Below are positions 28,264 to 30,408 of a stretch of 30,408 nucleotides of DNA, piece after piece. This DNA is from Bacteroidales bacterium (GTDB lineage Bacteria; Bacteroidota; Bacteroidia; Bacteroidales; Lentimicrobiaceae). Both the position numbers and the translations under genes were made by a program. Below the pieces are notes generated by a model, which worked only from the letters and a program-made list of their open reading frames with translations, was not told where the DNA came from and searched no databases. The first letter of the stretch is position 1. Every line of letters starts with the position of its first letter. The stretch is from NCBI GenBank assembly GCA_016709025.1, contig JADJEQ010000013.1, positions 1 through 30,408 of the forward strand. The letters run 5' to 3'.

Positions 28264-29786
28264 ATGCTAATAAAAACATACGGATCCGCCATTATGGGTA
28301 TCAATGCCATCACCATTACGGTAGAGGTAAATATGGACAACGGCATTCAGTTTTTATGGTAGCCTGCCCGACAGCGCGGTTAAAGAGAGTCATCAGCGGA
28401 TTGAGGCCGCCCTCCGGAACATTGGTTACCGCATTCCCGGAAAAAAGATTGTGATCAATATGGCCCCGGCCGATATCCGCCGCGAAGGTTCTGCCTATGA
28501 CCTTACCATCGCCATCGGCATCCTGGCCGCATCGGAACAGGTGAAAAAGCGAAAAATTTCGTATATTATTATGGGCGAACTCTCGCTCGACGGCGGACTG
28601 CAACCCATCAAGGCGCCCTGCCCATCGCCATCGAAGCGCGGAAACAGGGCTTCAAGGGTTTTATCCTGCCCAAACAGAATGCGCGTGAAGCCGCAATCGT
28701 AGCGAACTGGAGGTTTATGGCGTGGAAAATATGCTGGAGGTGATCCATTTCTTCAACGACGATGCCCCCTGAGCGCGAAATTGTGAATACCCGCGATGAG
28801 TTTTATGCGCAGCTCAACGAATATGAATTCGATTTCTCGGATGTAAAAGGCCAGGAAAACATCAAAAGGCCCGCGGAAATCGCAGCCGGCGGCCATAATG
28901 TGATTCTGATCGGGCCTCCCGGATCCAGGCAAAACCATGCTAACTAAGCGCCTTCCCTCCATCCTGCCGCCGCTGAACCTGCATGAAGCACTCGAAACCA
29001 CCAAAATTCACTCCGTGGCCGGTAAAATGAGCCGGAATGCTTCGCTTATTTCCGTAAGACCATTCAGAAGCCCGCACCATACGATATCTGACGTCGCCCT
29101 CGTTGGTGGTGGTTCCAATCCCCAGCCGGGGAGATCTCACTGGCCCACAACGGCGTTTTGTTCGACGACAGGTTGCCCGAGTTTAAACGCACCGTGCTGG
29201 AGGTGCTGAGACAGCCCTCGAAGACCGGCACATCACCGTTTCCAAGGCCAGGCTCAGTGTGGAGTATCCGTCAGCTTTATGCTGGTAGCCTCGATGAACC
29301 CCTGCCCTTGCGGATATTACAACCATCCCGACAAGGAATGTAGTGCAGCACCAGGCGTGGTGCAGAAATACCTGAATAAGATCTCCGGCCCCTGCTGACC
29401 CCATCGACATCCATGTGGAGGTGGTACCGGTACCTTTCAAAAGTGAACTCACCGATGTGCGCAATTCTGAAAAAGGATGCCATCAGGGATAGGGGTGGTG
29501 AAAGCACGCCTGATACAGGAGGACCCTAAGGAAGAAAACAAGAAATTCACGCCAATGCCCAAATGACAACGAAGATGCTACGCGATATTTGTAAATAGAC
29601 GATGCGGGAAACGCCCTGCTGAAAAACGCGATGGAAAAGCTCCAGATCTTTCGGCCAGGGCTTACGACCGCCATTCTCAAGGTAGCGCGCACCATCGCCG
29701 ATCTCGACAGCGCAGACATCAGGCCCGATCACCTGGCCGAAGCAATACATTACCGCAGCCTCGACCGTGAAACCTGGGGCGGTTGA
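28264..29786 (+). CDS. comM: YifB/ComM family Mg-chelatase-like AAA ATPase (frameshifted)
   Basis: ComM is a hexameric helicase that aids branch migration during natural transformation in some bacteria; YifB homologues occur widely in species not known to transform. The start MLIKTYGSAIMGINAITITVEVN is family-typical. Conserved blocks follow: GLPDSAVKESHQRIEAALRN, INMAPADIRREGSAYDL, GELSLDGGLQPI, GFILPKQNA, the Walker A region IGPPG with a single-base error near 28925, SVAGK, RPFRSPHHTISDVALVGGG, SLAHNGVLFDD, LPEFKRTVLEVLRQP, MNPCPCGYY, and the end SARAYDRILKVARTIADL, EAIHYRSLDRETWGG. Length, about 507 residues, is normal. At least eight indels occur. It follows the 8-bp array and precedes a methyltransferase by 23 bp. 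Confidence 0.88.
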
Positions 29787-29796
29787 TTGATTTTAT

Positions 29797-29804
29797 TAAC
29801 TTTG
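29797..29804 (+). promoter_or_regulatory. -7 element directly before the last gene
   Basis: TAACTTTG matches TAnnTTTG and ends only 5 bp before the ATG at 29810. The start site would fall at or next to the start codon, implying a leaderless or near-leaderless mRNA. The -33 region has no clear TTTG. Confidence 0.5.
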
Positions 29805-29809
29805 CGGCC

Positions 29810-30408
29810 ATGATACCCAAATCAATTTCCATTACGCTCAGATACTTCTTTTACCTTCTCAAGGCAAAAACAGGCAAGCATTCACTCACCTTTTGTGTAT
29901 GAATTTGTATGCAATATATTGAATGATAAACAGAATACGCTGAATATATGCAGGTTGAAAAGCAACGAAGCCTGATATTACGAAACCCCAACCCGGTTGA
30001 AATCATCGATTTCGGTACCGGTAAAGCAAGGCAGGTTACTCAACCCACCTCCGTAAAGTAAAGATATAGCTGCAAAATCCGGTATCCCTGTAAAGTATGG
30101 CAGGTTGCTGCACCGGATGGTAAAATACTTCAAACCAAAAGTTTTGCTTGAGATGGGCACTGCGGTGGGCATCGTCATGTACCAGGCGAGCGCGGCGTAG
30201 CAGCACCTTCCTGGCCCTGGAGGGCTGCGCATCCACAGCTGAGTTTGCCGCCACTAACCCTAAGAATTCACAGGGGCGGAGTGCCCGTAGAAATTCACCA
30301 TGGGCAATTTCGACATTGTATTTGCAGGACTACTGAAACAAACCGGGGTCATCGATTATGCATTTATTGATGGCAACCATACCAAAGAGAACCCTGAATT
30401 ATTTCTAT
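29810..30408 (+). CDS. SAM-dependent methyltransferase, partial at the window edge (frameshifted)
   Basis: The start MIPKSISITLRYFFYLLKAKTG is followed, after an indel, by HSPFVYEFVCNIL, a hallmark of a Bacteroidota methyltransferase family (YxxKAKxxHxxHSPFVYEF). Later parts are KQGRLL, PVKYGRLLHRMVKYFKPKVLLEMGTAVGI (SAM-binding motif E-x-G-T), FLALEGCAS (motif II acidic residue) and GNFDIVFAGLL, VIDYAFIDGNHTKE. The 3' end lies outside the window. At least four indels occur. The substrate is unknown. Confidence 0.75.

Noticed and set aside
1..30408. tRNA, rRNA, integrase, transposase or phage genes
   Set aside because: None was recognised on either strand; only a non-autonomous MITE-like element was seen.

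Overview
The window reads as a chromosomal segment of a Bacteroidota bacterium, probably a Bacteroidales-type organism. Supporting signs are promoters of the Bacteroidota form (TTTG, about 20 bp, TAnnTTTG), a gldB homologue, two large secreted repeat proteins ending in type IX secretion (T9SS) type A sorting domains, several small outer-membrane beta-barrels, a GH3 lipoprotein and AT-rich intergenic DNA. No rRNA, tRNA, transposase or CRISPR array was seen.

Many genes are interrupted by single-base indels, while both halves still match one conserved family end to end. The affected regions are roughly 1-7.1 kb and 20.9-30.4 kb; most of 7.5-20.9 kb is intact. Several breaks lie in homopolymers (for example the A9 run after the start codon at 15459). 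I read these as sequence or assembly errors rather than gene decay, and I give each gene's full extent across its breaks.

Layout. 1-7.1 kb: nadE (-), two divergent outer-membrane barrels, gldB (+), a 59-residue DUF1289 protein (-), then a leftward group of an isoprenoid-synthase-like protein, a small membrane protein and a cytosolic Ser/Thr kinase. 7.5-9.7 kb: an ECF sigma factor fused to a membrane-spanning C-terminal half, followed by a broken exported barrel-like protein. 9.9-13.3 kb: a SAM-dependent methyltransferase behind a leader that can form two mutually exclusive hairpins, then a GH3 beta-glucosidase lipoprotein. 13.6-14.4 kb: aquaporin Z (-). 14.4-15.5 kb: about 1 kb without a convincing gene. 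15.5-17.6 kb: a secreted YCF48/BNR-type propeller with a T9SS tail. 18-23.7 kb: a small outer-membrane protein and then a tight locus of a TPR-AAA+ ATPase, a TPR membrane protein and a membrane M48 metallopeptidase. 24-25 kb: an XRE regulator fused to pentapeptide repeats, with a clear promoter and a pair of operator-like dyads. 25.1-25.3 kb: a 211-bp palindromic MITE-like element. 25.5-27.2 kb: a secreted SBBP-repeat protein with a T9SS tail. 27.8-28.2 kb: an 8-bp-period tandem array. 28.3-29.8 kb: a YifB/ComM AAA ATPase. 29.8 kb to the edge: a partial methyltransferase with a near-leaderless promoter.

The most promising items for new biology are the AAA+/TPR/M48 locus (possibly a membrane-protein quality-control machine), the two-state leader before the methyltransferase, the sigma/anti-sigma-like fusion, the XRE-pentapeptide regulator with its dyads, the MITE-like palindrome, and two unrelated tandem arrays that share an 8-bp period.
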